64,000 nt of DNA. Origin: Deltaproteobacteria bacterium. Lineage in GTDB: Bacteria; Myxococcota_A; Polyangia; HGW-17; SLPX01. Location of the stretch: positions 20,172-84,171 of the forward strand of contig JAGGXR010000060.1 in assembly GCA_021162935.1 (NCBI GenBank), in the 5' to 3' direction. A program made the position numbers and the translations under genes. Position 1 is the first letter of the stretch. Every line of letters begins with the position of its first letter. The notes beneath the pieces were generated by a model. That model was not told the DNA's origin. It made no database searches and saw only the letters and a list, made by a program, of their open reading frames with translations. Below, piece by piece: positions 27,115 through 35,790 of this stretch.

Positions 27115-28332
27115 TCAATTCGGCGGCGGCACGACGTAGTCGCCGAATGGATTGTCCGACGACAAGGTGGATCCGCAGGTGAGTCGCTCTGGTTCGCTGC
27201 AGCCCATGAAGTTGTTGCCCCGATCCTTGAAGGTCTTTCGGTACTCGGATCCTTCCTTGTCGGGGGCCGTGTCATAGGCATGACTCCCCTTGTCCTCGTT
27301 GAGCGTGATCTGGCCCGACGCCGGATTGCCGTTTTTGTAGGCGTGGGAGACCACCGTGGTGGCCATGGGGTCAGCCGTGGGAGGCGGCGCATACCCAAAG
27401 GTGGCGATGGCGGTCAGCCATGTCAGGGTCTGGATGGGAATGACAAGCAGCGTTCGGACGCCGTTTCGAATGGCGGGTGATACGAAGGCCATCCGGTCCA
27501 CCGCTTTCCAGTACGCCGTGTCTTTGCCCGCGTTGTTGTCCACGTTGTCGCCATAATGGAGTCTCCAGGAGTCGGCCACGAGAGCGGTTCGTTCGCGGAG
27601 CGTGAATCGTTTGGCCATCACATGGCGCTTCGAAAAGAGCTGCCCGGCTCCGTCCATGAATTTGTTGGGAATGAACTTGTTCCTGAACCTCAGCCGGACC
27701 GTGACTGCGGGATAGCCTTTGGTGTTGAAGCCCCATCGGGAGGGCGGGTTGAACCGGTTGAATCGACCTCCGAAGAATTTGACCTGTTCCGACCAGTATC
27801 CGGCCATCATGGCCACCAGGACCGGATTCTTGTGTTTGAAGCTCATGGCGCTCCAGACATCGGCCAGAAATCCGACGAAGTTGAAGACCATGTTCAGGTC
27901 GAACCCCACCAGATCCCGACCGGAAGGGATCTTGGGCTCCATCTGGTCGTGCATGGTGATGATGGGAGGCGTCCAACCAATGGTGACGTAGGAGTTTCCT
28001 GGGAGTTTGTCTGTGGAGCGCAGATTCAGGTACCGGGGCATGGCGTCGAGCAGTACGCTGTTTCGCGCTTTCGTGTAGTACTGACCCTGGCTCGTCTTCG
28101 AGTAGTCGTGCAGGGGATAGGCGGTCATTTCCCAAGCGGCGTACCTGGCTGCCTCCTGGACCTTGAGCTTGACCTGGTTCAGTTCGTAGAAGTACATGGC
28201 GAACAGCAATATGGTGACCATGATGGGGACCACGAGCGCGAATTCCACGATGGCCTGTCCTTTGCGCCTGCGTGGGCGCAGCGAGGATCGGATGCGTATC
28301 AGGAATGGGGTCGTGTGCTGTCTGTTCCTCAT
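27115..28332 (-). CDS. TadE-like pseudopilin, large
   Basis: The N-terminus has the TadE pattern RKGQAIVEFALVVPIMVTILL: basic residues, prepilin-like GQAIVE and a long hydrophobic helix. Behind it are about 340 extracytoplasmic residues without a recognised family, far more than ordinary TadE (about 150-200 aa in total). The ATG at 28332 is chosen because GAGG sits six bases upstream; the ATG at 28338 would have no spacing. It follows the TadG-like gene by 8 bp and precedes the next gene by 13 bp. Confidence 0.72.
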   Translation of the reverse strand: MRNRQHTTPFLIRIRSSLRPRRRKGQAIVEFALVVPIMVTILLFAMYFYELNQVKLKVQEAARYAAWEMTAYPLHDYSKTSQGQYYTKARNSVLLDAMPRYLNLRSTDKLPGNSYVTIGWTPPIITMHDQMEPKIPSGRDLVGFDLNMVFNFVGFLADVWSAMSFKHKNPVLVAMMAGYWSEQVKFFGGRFNRFNPPSRWGFNTKGYPAVTVRLRFRNKFIPNKFMDGAGQLFSKRHVMAKRFTLRERTALVADSWRLHYGDNVDNNAGKDTAYWKAVDRMAFVSPAIRNGVRTLLVIPIQTLTWLTAIATFGYAPPPTADPMATTVVSHAYKNGNPASGQITLNEDKGSHAYDTAPDKEGSEYRKTFKDRGNNFMGCSEPERLTCGSTLSSDNPFGDYVVPPPN

Positions 28333-28340
28333 GGCCATCC

Positions 28341-30128
28341 TCAATGCGTCATCACGGCGGTCACCGTCCGGAAGAAGAAGTCGGACAGGAGATTTCGGAG
28401 CATGTTGACGAGGCCGCGAACCACCTGGCTGCTCGACGAACTTGTGATGTGCGATGCGACGTACTTGTCCCAAACGTTCATGAGTTTCGAACCGATCGGG
28501 GCGAGACGAGCCCGCCAGAACGGGTTGAAGAAGTTGGGATGTTCGCTCCAGTCGCCTGGCCTATGGTAATAGGCCATGCCTCGGGCGATCACGTTGATGC
28601 CTTCGGGGAGCACCGTGGTGACCCGGTCGCCGCCGATGGTCGTGTCCAAGGAGGCGGAGGGGAGTGTTCCCATGTGGAACGTAAAGTCGTAATGCCAGGG
28701 CTTCTTGTTGCTGCCCGTCTGGAAGTTTTCGTGGTGCTTGTTCAAAAAGATCCAAGTGCTCGGTTGGTTGTAGTCCGCGTTTCGATCGCTACGAGCGTTG
28801 AATTTGAAGTATGGCGCTGGGCTCCAGTCGTGCTTGCCCGTCTTGGTCTGTGTGGTGTTGCGCAGACCCATGGGTGGGAAGGGAGCGAAGGCGATGCTGC
28901 TCCATCCTCCAGGAGCACCAGGCGTGGTGCCGCCCGGCGCGCGGTATTTGAAGTGCTTGCCGCCGTCTTCATCGGCATAGATGCCATCGCCGAGTTTTTT
29001 GACCCCAACCTGGGGCAGCAGGATGACGAAGGACGGTGCCGGTGGGGAGAAGAACACGCCACCTGCGTTTCCTGACAGGTAGTCATCCGAGGCAAGGGTG
29101 TCGCCCACCGGGTAGTTGAAGGGCTTTCGATGCATCTGCGGCACTTCTGGGCCTAGGCTGCCAGATGCGACGATCTTGGTTTGACCCATTTTGATGCCGG
29201 CGATCATGCCCAGGCCCAGTGTGCTCGCCACCATCCCGGATCGATTGTACACGTCGCGGTGGCTCCTGCTCGCGTTGACCATTTCGGCCATGACGCCCAT
29301 GGCATCTTGGATTTCGGGCTTACTCGGATCCTTTTTATACTCCTTGAGGTTTTTCCAACCCATGACCGCATCGAGCACGAAAGGATTGATGCCCGCCCCT
29401 GCATCGAAGGTCATCCGGAACTCAAGGGAGTTGAGGAGGGAGTTTACCAGTACATTGAGCCATTGGTTCTTGGCGGACGCACCCATCTGGTCGTCGTTCG
29501 CCTCTACGAACTCGTACATGCCCGTCAGGAGATGGCTGTTGATGAGCGCAAGCCGGATGAATTGCATCTGCCAGATGGCGTACTTGTTGAAGAGGCTCAT
29601 GGCCTCGATTGTGGGTACGGCGATGCGGTGGAGGATGTCGTAGATCTGAGCCGCGATCCGGGCGAAGATGTTTGCTATCTGGGCCATGGCGGTGGCCACG
29701 CCCTTGCCCGCGCAGAACAAAGGGCCTACTGGTGGCGGTAGGTCGCATCCGATGTCGTCGATGGCCCGGACTGCGTTGAACATGTCCCGCATGGTGCCGG
29801 ACAGGGACACGACGAAGCCTGCGTAGCTCAGGTAGCTTTGCAGGACCATGGCCGTGTTGTAATGCACGATCTGCGTTCGATTCGTCAGGGCGATGAAGTT
29901 GAAGGCTCTGGCCTCCATGGCGGCCAGGGAATAGGCCGCCGCATCAGCTGCGTTTTGGAGGCGGATTCTCTGGTAGACGGCTTGGCCCAGGTTCATGGTG
30001 GCGATGACGGCCATCACCATGATGAAGAGGCCCAGGACGCCAAGGGGCAGCACCTGGCCTTTGCGGCCGCGTCGGGTCAGCCACTTCGATCGTTGGGATC
30101 TTTTCTTTTTGGTCGCTGTTTGCGACAT
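28341..30128 (-). CDS. TadG-like pilus assembly protein
   Basis: 595 residues starting with the TadG N-terminal module: RKGQVLPLGVLGLFIMVMAVIATMNLG-like hydrophobic helix, then RIRLQNAADAAAYSLAAMEARAFN, which is diagnostic for the family. The long remainder is extracytoplasmic, rich in Asn, Phe and Pro, with no von Willebrand A domain visible. TadG-type proteins sit in the inner membrane and assist Flp pilus or secretion complexes. AGGAGA precedes the ATG. It is 14 bp after the first TadE-like gene. Confidence 0.75.
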   Translation of the reverse strand: MSQTATKKKRSQRSKWLTRRGRKGQVLPLGVLGLFIMVMAVIATMNLGQAVYQRIRLQNAADAAAYSLAAMEARAFNFIALTNRTQIVHYNTAMVLQSYLSYAGFVVSLSGTMRDMFNAVRAIDDIGCDLPPPVGPLFCAGKGVATAMAQIANIFARIAAQIYDILHRIAVPTIEAMSLFNKYAIWQMQFIRLALINSHLLTGMYEFVEANDDQMGASAKNQWLNVLVNSLLNSLEFRMTFDAGAGINPFVLDAVMGWKNLKEYKKDPSKPEIQDAMGVMAEMVNASRSHRDVYNRSGMVASTLGLGMIAGIKMGQTKIVASGSLGPEVPQMHRKPFNYPVGDTLASDDYLSGNAGGVFFSPPAPSFVILLPQVGVKKLGDGIYADEDGGKHFKYRAPGGTTPGAPGGWSSIAFAPFPPMGLRNTTQTKTGKHDWSPAPYFKFNARSDRNADYNQPSTWIFLNKHHENFQTGSNKKPWHYDFTFHMGTLPSASLDTTIGGDRVTTVLPEGINVIARGMAYYHRPGDWSEHPNFFNPFWRARLAPIGSKLMNVWDKYVASHITSSSSSQVVRGLVNMLRNLLSDFFFRTVTAVMTH

Positions 30129-30142
30129 GGTCCTGCGTTCTC

Positions 30143-31186
30143 CTAGTAGCTTTCCATGATGCTGACACGGTATGGATTCGACTGCATCCGCATGGTGTAC
30201 GTCCCTTCGAGGGGAATCATGTAGACCGGATGGGCGGCGTTGTTCGCCAGGGCCGCCAGATCCTTGGTCAGGGAGTCGCCACCAGATAGCTTCACCGCTT
30301 TTCCGTAGAGCACTGCACTGTTTCCGTTTGGATTCCGACTCGGAGACGCCACCGCTCCGTACAATTTCACTCCGAGGCGTTGGGCGAGCCACGCCTCGTG
30401 GACGAGCCAATTCGCAAAGGGAATCCGCATTACGTACAAATACTGGACCCGAATGGACAGCCTGGTGGCCCGGCGCCAGCTTGCGCCCTTTCGGACATCG
30501 TCGAAGTCGGTCTCCGTATGGTTGAGACTGAAGCTGGATGGGCTCGGGCTGATGATGTCCACGGTCACCATCTGTCGGTTCTTGTTGCCCAACGCGCCGT
30601 TGATGGCGTCGGTGAGTTCGTGGTGGGCGTAGTTGGCTGCAATGGCCACGATCTTGTCTCTCAGCCCACTGGCCGGGCCCTGGAACGATTGCGGAAATTG
30701 CTGGATGATCTGATCCGTGCCGTGGGTGATGGCGTCCACGGCATCCGGGATGCGACGGTTCACCTGGTAAAGGAGCGCGCGCTGTACGATGCGTGTGACC
30801 ATCTGCATCGGGTTGCCGAGATCGTTTTCTTTGATGAGTCCTTCGTAGGTGGGAAGCAGGGCGATGATGGCCGCATTTTCCATCATCCAGCGATCGGCGT
30901 TCCACACGATGCCGGCCCTGGCGGCGCAGAAGGCCGCGTATTCCGTCATGATTTTCGCGTGTTGGATCATGGCGAGTTGGAGCACGCCCAGGATCAGAAA
31001 CATCATGATGGGAACTACGATGGCGGTTTCCACCATGGCCTGGCCACGTCGGGCAGCCCGGCGGATTCGCCGAAACGCCCATCTGGGGGGCTCGGGGCAG
31101 GATGCTGCCGGTAGGGCGCCCCACGGGCGCCGTGGTGCCCGTTCGGTATTGCCTTCGACCGGTTTTTGTACATCGCAGTCTTGCAT
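30143..31186 (-). CDS. TadE-like pseudopilin, first gene of operon
   Basis: 347 residues: about 45 basic and Pro-rich residues, then RRGQAMVETAIVVPIMMFLILGV, a prepilin-like helix of TadE type, and a 270-residue extracytoplasmic region including an acidic/amphipathic stretch around ADRWMMENAAI. The ATG at 31186 has AAGGTGG five bases upstream; a further ATG at 31246 has none and overlaps probable promoter sequence (TATATTCT). It starts a five-gene operon that lacks the TadA ATPase, TadB/C and secretin genes. Confidence 0.72.
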   Translation of the reverse strand: MQDCDVQKPVEGNTERAPRRPWGALPAASCPEPPRWAFRRIRRAARRGQAMVETAIVVPIMMFLILGVLQLAMIQHAKIMTEYAAFCAARAGIVWNADRWMMENAAIIALLPTYEGLIKENDLGNPMQMVTRIVQRALLYQVNRRIPDAVDAITHGTDQIIQQFPQSFQGPASGLRDKIVAIAANYAHHELTDAINGALGNKNRQMVTVDIISPSPSSFSLNHTETDFDDVRKGASWRRATRLSIRVQYLYVMRIPFANWLVHEAWLAQRLGVKLYGAVASPSRNPNGNSAVLYGKAVKLSGGDSLTKDLAALANNAAHPVYMIPLEGTYTMRMQSNPYRVSIMESY

Positions 31187-31288
31187 CTGCGCCACCTTTT
31201 CGAGTATGACATCTAGAATATACCGTTTTTCTTCGTGCATTGCCATCGGTCAACTGGCCGCCTGCAAGGGTGTTTTCGAGAGGCATTC

Positions 31289-31804
31289 GTGGTTCAGGAA
31301 TCCAAAGCGAAGCAGTCGTGCCGCATCCGTGCGGCCCACTTCGGTGACTACGAAACCGTTTCCGATATCGCCGGCGACGTGTTTGCGGCCTATGGGGACT
31401 ATTCCGAGGTGCTGCCCGGGTACATGTTTTTCGACAACGTCCAGACCTTCGTCTGCGAGGTCGAGGATCGGATTGTTGGGTTCATTCAGCTTGGTTTCGT
31501 GCCCGACGCGGCCCAGGGCGGCCGGGTTGTGGCGGACGTGCTCGCCGTGGGACTGCTCGATGGGTATCGCCACATGGGTCTGGGCAGGGCCCTGTTTCAA
31601 AGGGTGTTCGACGAGATGGAGCAGGTGGGTCCGGCCCGGGGACTGTTCGACCTGTGGCTCACGGTGGCGCACACGAATCGGCCGGCCATCGAGGCGTTTA
31701 CACGATTGGGGTTCACGTTTCATGGAGAAGCCGTCGGGATCTATGAAGGCGGCCAGCGGGCGCTCAGGATGCGGCGTCCCATCGAACAGGGAGGTGACAG
31801 TTGA
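31289..31804 (+). CDS. GNAT-family N-acetyltransferase
   Basis: Transfers an acetyl group from acetyl-CoA to an unknown amine. The acetyl-CoA-binding loop is clear (GYRHMGLGRALF), preceded by the central strand VVADVLAVGLLDG and followed by NRPAIEAFTRLGF, which packs against the pantetheine arm. The GTG at 31289 is chosen because GAGAGG lies five bases upstream. Its stop overlaps the purB start as TTGA, so it may be a passenger in the purine operon or modify a purine-pathway protein (inference). Confidence 0.82.
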   Translation: MVQESKAKQSCRIRAAHFGDYETVSDIAGDVFAAYGDYSEVLPGYMFFDNVQTFVCEVEDRIVGFIQLGFVPDAAQGGRVVADVLAVGLLDGYRHMGLGRALFQRVFDEMEQVGPARGLFDLWLTVAHTNRPAIEAFTRLGFTFHGEAVGIYEGGQRALRMRRPIEQGGDS

Positions 31805-33111
31805 TCGCACGCTACACGCACGAGGCGATGACGGCCCTTTGGTCCGATCAATCGAGGTATCGGGCCTGGTTCGACGTGGAATTGGCCGCCTGCCGGGCCA
31901 TGGAGGAAGAAGATGTGGTCCCCGCCGGCACCGCCGATGTGGTTGCGCCCGTCCGGGACCGGATCGACGCGCATCGAATCGATACAATCGAGGCGACCAC
32001 CAGGCACGACGTGATCGCGTTTCTGACCCATATCGAGGAACTGGCCGGTCCGTCAGCCAGGTGGCTCCACCTCGGGCTGACCTCCTCCGACATTCTAGAC
32101 ACATCCATGGCGTTGCTCGTGACGCACGCCTGTAATCTGATCCTCGGCGAAGCAGAGGAGTTTGCCTTGGTGTTGCGTCGTCGTGCCGACGAACTTCGAG
32201 ATGTGGCCATGGTGGGGCGCACCCATGGTATCCACGCCGAGCCCACGTCCTGTGGTGTGACCTTTGCCCTCTGGTACGCGGAACTCCAGCGGAACATGGT
32301 GCGGATGCGGCGGGCCAGGGACGCAATGTCGGTGGGCAAGCTCGCCGGAGCCGTGGGAACCTACGCGAACGTGTCCCCCCAGGTCGAGGCCCGGGCGCTG
32401 GCTGCGCTGGGTCTTCGGCCCGAAACCGTGGCGACCCAGGTCGTGCAGCGGGACCGTTACGCGGAGTTGGTGTTCGCCGTGGCCCAGATGGCTTCTGGTA
32501 TCGAGAAGATGGCGGTCACCATCAGGGGGTGGCAACGCACCGAGGTGGGCGAGGCTCATGAGCCCTTTGGTCGCGGTCAGAAGGGGTCCTCGGCGATGCC
32601 CCACAAGAAGAATCCGATCCTGAGTGAAAATCTGTGCGGGCTGGCTCGGGTGACCCGTGGGTACGTGACCACGGCCATCGAAAACAATGCCTTGTGGCAC
32701 GAACGGGACATCAGCCACTCGTCAGCGGAGCGGATGATGATACCGGACGTGACGTCCGTGCTCCATTTCATGCTCCGACGGGCCAAGTCGTTGGCCGATG
32801 GTCTGGTCATCCATCGGGACCGCATGGCTCAGAATCTGGACCTGACCGGAGGCCTCATCTACAGCCAATCGGTTTTGTTGGAGTTGGTTCGGCGTGGCCT
32901 GCCCAGACAGAAGGCCTACGAAGCGGTCCAGCGTTGTGCCTTGTCCGATGGTTCCGATGTCACGTTTCGTCAGAGGCTCAGCGAAGATCCTTTGGTGAGT
33001 GCTCACCTCAGCGGCGAGGAACTCGAGCGGCTCTTCGATGTCGGGTACCACCTGCGACACGTGGGCCGAATCATCGATCGAGCCATCGGTGCCGCCGAGA
33101 GCCGGTCATAG
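31801..33111 (+). CDS. purB: adenylosuccinate lyase
   Basis: Catalyses two purine steps: cleavage of SAICAR and of adenylosuccinate, each releasing fumarate. The fumarase-superfamily signature SSAMPHKKNP is present, with catalytic His candidates in LTSSDILDT and GRTHGIHAEPT. Length (436 aa) is typical of the Bacillus-type enzyme. The start is TTG at 31801 with a strong GGGAGGTGA SD, overlapping the GNAT stop by four bases. It is followed by purC after a 242-bp gap. Confidence 0.95.
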   Translation: MIARYTHEAMTALWSDQSRYRAWFDVELAACRAMEEEDVVPAGTADVVAPVRDRIDAHRIDTIEATTRHDVIAFLTHIEELAGPSARWLHLGLTSSDILDTSMALLVTHACNLILGEAEEFALVLRRRADELRDVAMVGRTHGIHAEPTSCGVTFALWYAELQRNMVRMRRARDAMSVGKLAGAVGTYANVSPQVEARALAALGLRPETVATQVVQRDRYAELVFAVAQMASGIEKMAVTIRGWQRTEVGEAHEPFGRGQKGSSAMPHKKNPILSENLCGLARVTRGYVTTAIENNALWHERDISHSSAERMMIPDVTSVLHFMLRRAKSLADGLVIHRDRMAQNLDLTGGLIYSQSVLLELVRRGLPRQKAYEAVQRCALSDGSDVTFRQRLSEDPLVSAHLSGEELERLFDVGYHLRHVGRIIDRAIGAAESRS

Positions 33112-33353
33112 GGTGGCCTCCCCGGCGGGTCCATGGAGGTGCAGCGAAGGGGCGCATAATTGTCTTGGCGTCGGATCCAAGGTGTGGCAAGGCGAAGGCA
33201 TCTGGAGCGGCAATACGCAGGACGCCGTGCATCTCGAAGCACGCTCGGCGGGATCGAACGAGAGGAAATGGAACGACACCCTGTTCGCCATCGGACCTGG
33301 AAGGTGATCGAGGACCGATGGGCAAGGGAACAGAGCGGCGAGGGAGGTGGACG

Positions 33354-34322
33354 ATGATGGGGCCGGACGTGGTCAGGAGCATGATTTCGAAAACCCTTCG
33401 AGCGACTGATTTTCCCCAACTCGGGACCATGCAAAAGGGCAAGGTTCGAGACAGCTATGTGCAGGGGAACCGGAGATACATCGTGGCCACGGATCGGATT
33501 TCCGCCTTCGACGTGGTTCTGGGAACGGTTCCGTTCAAGGGACAGATCCTCAATCAGATGGCGTCCTATTGGTTCGAACAGACGAAAGACATCGCTCCGA
33601 ACCACGTGCTGGACGTGCCCGACCCGGCGGTGACCGTTGCAAAGGACTGTCGTCCCCTTCCGTTGGAGATGGTGGTCCGTGCCTATTTGACCGGGTCGAG
33701 TTCCACGTCCATCTGGCGTGCATACGAGCGGGGCGACCGGGTGTTCTGCGGCCATGATCTGCCCGATGGCATGAGCCGTCACCAGCGGCTGGATCGGCCG
33801 CTCGTGACCCCATCCACCAAGGCCGAGATTGGCGAGCACGATCGGTCCGTATCCCGCGCCGAGGTGCTGGCCATGGGGTTGGTGACCGAGCAGCAGTTCG
33901 ACGAGATGGCCGATTACGCCATGGCGCTGTTTGCTTTGGGCCAGCGGATCGCTGCGGAACGCGGTCTCATTTTGGTGGATACCAAGTACGAGTTCGGCCT
34001 GGAGGGGTCGGGCAGAATCCTCCTCATCGACGAGATCCACACACCGGATTCGTCCCGGTACTGGTACTTGGATTCGTACGAGGGCGATTTTTCCGCTGGT
34101 CGCAATCCTCGGGCCCTGGACAAAGAGTTCGTCAGGCGGTATCTGCGCGACGAACTTGGTTATTCGGGACAGGGCGAACCTCCGGTCCTGCCCGATGATT
34201 TGGTGGTCGAGGCCGCCATGCGGTATGCGGGCCTGTTCGAAGAGGTGACGGGCAGGCCTTTCGATCCGAACAAGGAGGACCCGGAGACGAGGATCCGGCG
34301 GAATCTCGGGCTGACCGCCTGA
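33354..34322 (+). CDS. purC: phosphoribosylaminoimidazole-succinocarboxamide (SAICAR) synthase
   Basis: Joins aspartate to CAIR with ATP to give SAICAR. SAICAR-synthetase signatures are visible: GKVRDSY, TDRISAFDVV, PLEMVVRAYLTGSS and LVDTKYEFG, followed by the ATP-site DEIHTPDSSRYW. Length (322 aa) fits the longer form. The ATG at 33354 has GGGAGG six bases upstream; the open frame runs further upstream through purB sequence, which is not coding in that frame. purF follows after 85 bp. Confidence 0.95.
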   Translation: MMGPDVVRSMISKTLRATDFPQLGTMQKGKVRDSYVQGNRRYIVATDRISAFDVVLGTVPFKGQILNQMASYWFEQTKDIAPNHVLDVPDPAVTVAKDCRPLPLEMVVRAYLTGSSSTSIWRAYERGDRVFCGHDLPDGMSRHQRLDRPLVTPSTKAEIGEHDRSVSRAEVLAMGLVTEQQFDEMADYAMALFALGQRIAAERGLILVDTKYEFGLEGSGRILLIDEIHTPDSSRYWYLDSYEGDFSAGRNPRALDKEFVRRYLRDELGYSGQGEPPVLPDDLVVEAAMRYAGLFEEVTGRPFDPNKEDPETRIRRNLGLTA

Positions 34323-34407
34323 GGCGATTCTTCACAAGGAGCCCTGGTTGATAGGTGGGCCGAACGCGATCATCAGGCCCTGGCATCTTGGAGCAGGAGA
34401 CGTTTGT

Positions 34408-35790
34408 ATGTGTGGTATTTTTGGGATCTACGGACATCCAGAGGCGGCAAAGATGGCATACCTCGGGCTGCACGCCCTGCAGCATCGAGGCCAGGAGTCG
34501 GCTGGTATCGTGACCTCGGATGGGACGCGGCTCTATACGTCGCGCAAGATGGGCCTCGTGGCCGATGCCTTTCCTCCATGTGAACTGGAGCGGCTCGTGG
34601 GGAGCGCGGCCATCGGCCACGTGCGGTACTCGACGGCCGGCGAGTCCCGGATCCAGGAGGCCCAGCCCTTTGCCGTGGGCTGTCGCCACGGGTCCGTCGC
34701 CGTGGCCCACAATGGAAACTTCGTCAACGTGGAAGCGGTTCGAACGAACCTCGAAACCAAGGGATCCATCTTCCAGTCCAGTGCCGACACAGAGGTGATC
34801 GTGCATCTGATGGCGCGCAGTCAGGCGGACGACCTGGCTGCGCGGCTCACCGACGCCCTCCGTCAGGTGCGTGGAGCCTACAGTCTGCTCGTGCTTACCG
34901 CCGAGAGCATGGTGGCCTGCAGAGATCCGTTTGGCGTACGCCCCTTGGTGCTTGGACGATTGCGCGGCGGATTCGTCCTGGCCTCGGAAACGAGCGCCTT
35001 TCGGCTCCTGGATGCGACCTACATCCGCGAGGTGGAGCCAGGCGAGTTGCTCGTCGTGGATGGGAACGGCCTGACCAGTCATTTTCCGTGGGGGCGCCAG
35101 GAACGGCGGTTCTGCGTTTTCGAGCAGGTCTACTTTGCCAGACCGGATACGATCATAGACGACCGGACCATCTATCAGGACCGTGTCCGTATGGGGCAGC
35201 GGCTTGCCGACGAGCATCCAGTGGAGGCGGACGTGGTGGTCGGGGTGCCGGACAGCGGCCTGCCAGCCGCCATTGGCTATTCTCAAAAGAGCGGCATCCC
35301 CCTCGAACTCGGCCTCATTCGGAGCCATTACGTGGGGCGGACGTTTATCGAACCCCAGCAGTCGATCCGGCACTTCGGTGTGAAGCTGAAGCTGTCCGCC
35401 GTGGAGACGGTCCTGGTGGGGAAGCGGGTCGTGGTGGTGGACGACTCCATCGTGCGGGGCACGACCTGTCGGAAAATCATCAAGATGATCAGGGCGGCCG
35501 GAGCGAAGGAGGTGCACTTCCGCGTGTCATCGCCTCCAACCAAGTTTCCCTGCTACTACGGAATCGACACGCCCCATCGTCGTGAGTTGATTGCCGCGAG
35601 TCACTCCGTCGAGGAGATCACCCAGTTTCTGGATTGCGACACGATCGGATACTTGAGCGTCGAGGGCCTGCGCTGGTCCGTGGGTGACCAGGATGGGGCG
35701 CATCATTGTGAGGCCTGCTTCACAGGCGATTACCCCATCGAGGTATCCGATCATGTCCGAGAGCGTCAGCTTAAGTTGGTGGGGACATGA
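34408..35790 (+). CDS. purF: amidophosphoribosyltransferase (glutamine PRPP amidotransferase)
   Basis: First committed purine step: PRPP plus glutamine to phosphoribosylamine. Cys2 directly after the start Met is the N-terminal nucleophile, followed by GIFGIYG. The PRPP loop is VVVVDDSIVRGTTC. Cys residues in RRFCVFEQVYF, FPCYYGIDTP, LDCDTIGY and HCEACFTG match the four ligands of the Bacillus-type [4Fe-4S] cluster. No propeptide is encoded before MC, unlike B. subtilis. The stop overlaps the next start as ATGA, coupling it to a membrane protein gene. Confidence 0.95.
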   Translation: MCGIFGIYGHPEAAKMAYLGLHALQHRGQESAGIVTSDGTRLYTSRKMGLVADAFPPCELERLVGSAAIGHVRYSTAGESRIQEAQPFAVGCRHGSVAVAHNGNFVNVEAVRTNLETKGSIFQSSADTEVIVHLMARSQADDLAARLTDALRQVRGAYSLLVLTAESMVACRDPFGVRPLVLGRLRGGFVLASETSAFRLLDATYIREVEPGELLVVDGNGLTSHFPWGRQERRFCVFEQVYFARPDTIIDDRTIYQDRVRMGQRLADEHPVEADVVVGVPDSGLPAAIGYSQKSGIPLELGLIRSHYVGRTFIEPQQSIRHFGVKLKLSAVETVLVGKRVVVVDDSIVRGTTCRKIIKMIRAAGAKEVHFRVSSPPTKFPCYYGIDTPHRRELIAASHSVEEITQFLDCDTIGYLSVEGLRWSVGDQDGAHHCEACFTGDYPIEVSDHVRERQLKLVGT

